This document shows positions 62,891 through 64,000 of a stretch of DNA of 64,000 bases, in pieces. Positions within the stretch are counted from its first letter, which is position 1, and each line of letters starts with the position of its first letter. The notes below the pieces were generated by a model that ran no database searches, was not told the DNA's origin, and was given only the letters and a program-made list of their open reading frames with translations. This DNA is from G038396625 sp038396625 (GTDB lineage Bacteria > Bacillota > Clostridia > Peptostreptococcales > Thermotaleaceae): positions 3,410,001-3,474,000 of the forward strand of contig CP121688.1 of the NCBI GenBank assembly GCA_038396625.1, read 5' to 3'. A program made the position numbers and the translations under genes.

Positions 62891-62930
62891 AACACCAATT
62901 TCTTTATTCATTGGTGTTTTGTCTTTTTAG
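62891..62930 (+). terminator. Terminator after the plus-strand unknown gene
   Basis: Stem AACACCAAT (62891-62899) with ATTGGTGTT (62910-62918), then TTTGTCTTTTT on the plus strand, between convergent genes. Confidence 0.85.
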
Positions 62931-62947
62931 AGGAAAATACATTCTTT

Positions 62948-64000
62948 TTATCTGATATGTCTATCTAAGAATACTTGTTCCTGAACCCTTCGCAATCCTT
63001 CTTTAATTGTTCTTGCTCTAATTTCTCCAATACCCTCTACATCGTCTAATTCTTCTATAGAAGCTTTTAGTATACTTTGAAAATCTTCAAAATGATTAAC
63101 TACGTTTTGTATCACCGTCATAGGTAATCTTGGTATTTTGCTGAGAATCCTATAACCTCTAGGCGAAACTGGTGTATCCAGTACGACATTTAATCCACCA
63201 CTATATCCTAAGATTTTTGCAATACTAGATAAATCCAGCAATTCTTCAGAAGACAAATTTTTAATTTGTCTTGTAATGGTATTATAATCAATCTCCTCAG
63301 AGTTAACCATATAATCTTTTATCACATATTCCCCATCTTCCTTCACATTTGCCACCAGCTCTTCTAGCTGCATATTAACGAGACGTCCTTCATTTCCTAA
63401 CTCGCTTATATATTTGTCTATTTCTGTGACAATTCGCATAACCATTTCCGTTCTTTGTAACACGGTAGCTACATCATGAATCGTAACCAAATCTTCGAAC
63501 TCTAAAGCACTCATATTGGTCATTGCCTGATCTAATACTTTTTTATATTTTTCTAAAGTTTGAATAGCTTGATTTGCCTTATTTAATACTTTGTTGGTAT
63601 CTTGAACAATATATTTTGAATACCCTTTATATAAGGTTATAATGTTACGTCTTTGAGAAATAGAGATCACTGCCAAGCCTGTCTCTCTAGCAACCCTCTC
63701 CGCTGTTCTATGCCTAATACCTGTTTCTGAGGAGGGTATAGAAGGATCTGGTATTAACTGAGTATTTGCATACAATATCTTTTTCCCATCAGAACTTAAT
63801 ATGATAGCACCATCCATTTTCGCTAATTCATATAGATAAGCTGTTGAAAAGTCAATATTTATATAAAATCCCCCATCAACCAATTTCATAACATCTTCAT
63901 TATCTCCTATCACAATCAATGCACCTGTTTTCGCACGCAATACATTTTCTAACCCATCACGCAAAGGGGTTCCAGGGGCTAATATTTTAATAGATTCCAT
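62948..64000 (-). CDS. disA: DNA integrity scanning diadenylate cyclase DisA (start at or beyond window edge)
   Basis: At least 350 residues. The DAC domain has DGAIILSSDG and the RHRTAER ligand-binding motif. A helical linker follows, and the C-terminal helix-hairpin-helix DNA-binding domain has LDDVEGIGEIRARTIKEGL. It makes cyclic di-AMP while scanning DNA. The ATG at 64000 is the last base triplet of the window. Relatives have about ten more N-terminal residues, so the true start may lie outside. Confidence 0.95.
   Translation of the reverse strand: MESIKILAPGTPLRDGLENVLRAKTGALIVIGDNEDVMKLVDGGFYINIDFSTAYLYELAKMDGAIILSSDGKKILYANTQLIPDPSIPSSETGIRHRTAERVARETGLAVISISQRRNIITLYKGYSKYIVQDTNKVLNKANQAIQTLEKYKKVLDQAMTNMSALEFEDLVTIHDVATVLQRTEMVMRIVTEIDKYISELGNEGRLVNMQLEELVANVKEDGEYVIKDYMVNSEEIDYNTITRQIKNLSSEELLDLSSIAKILGYSGGLNVVLDTPVSPRGYRILSKIPRLPMTVIQNVVNHFEDFQSILKASIEELDDVEGIGEIRARTIKEGLRRVQEQVFLDRHIR

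Overview
This window comes from an anaerobic, endospore-forming member of the Clostridia, most like the Alkaliphilus/Clostridium side of the class. The evidence is an AT-rich sequence, Gram-positive gene order (disA, carD, yacL, ispD, ispF, proS, gltX, cysE, cysS, mrnC, rlmB, yacP, sigH, tuf, rpmG, secE, nusG, rplKAJL, rpoBC, str, S10, spc and alpha operons), a [FeFe] hydrogenase-type protein, sporulation genes (cwlD, sigH, a Spo0E-like gene), and three T-box leaders. Nearly everything is read from the minus strand. The genus is an inference.

Reading from high to low coordinates, in the direction of transcription: disA (reaching the right edge) is followed by a convergent plus-strand gene of unknown function. 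Then come carD with two tandem near-consensus promoters, the PIN-TRAM membrane protein yacL, ispD and ispF. proS (proline T-box), gltX, then cysE-cysS (cysteine T-box) follow. glnS forms a self-contained unit with its own promoter and hairpin. After it come mrnC, an unknown membrane-anchored protein, thyX, rlmB, yacP/rae1, sigH and tRNA-Thr(GGT). From 46.3 kb to 6.3 kb runs the ribosome/RNA polymerase superregion: tuf copy 2, rpmG-secE-nusG-rplK-rplA, rplJ-rplL with an L10 leader, rpoB-rpoC, the L7Ae-like gene with rpsL-rpsG-fusA, tuf copy 1, and the S10-spc-alpha operons with secY, adk, map, a KOW protein, infA and rpmJ. A tryptophan T-box unit, trpP, lies ahead of ecfA1-ecfA2-ecfT-truA, and rplM-rpsI follow from their own promoter and L13 leader.

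The last 6 kb is accessory: an AI-2E family permease, a small plus-strand Spo0E-like phosphatase gene, a MazG-like protein, a lipoprotein metallopeptidase, the cortex amidase cwlD, a possible small membrane peptide, and a [2Fe-2S] protein followed by a hydrogenase-like protein cut by the left edge.

The most notable non-coding signal is a cluster of five perfect and two near-perfect DnaA boxes in about 200 bp just downstream of cwlD, with no dnaA or dnaN nearby. Other points of interest are the autonomous glnS insertion, the tryptophan T-box/trpP unit beside the ECF energising module, a perfect Shine-Dalgarno sequence in front of a two-codon ORF, a structured leader before rpsM, and two almost identical tuf genes 17 kb apart. 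I found no CRISPR array, insertion sequence, prophage or rRNA gene.
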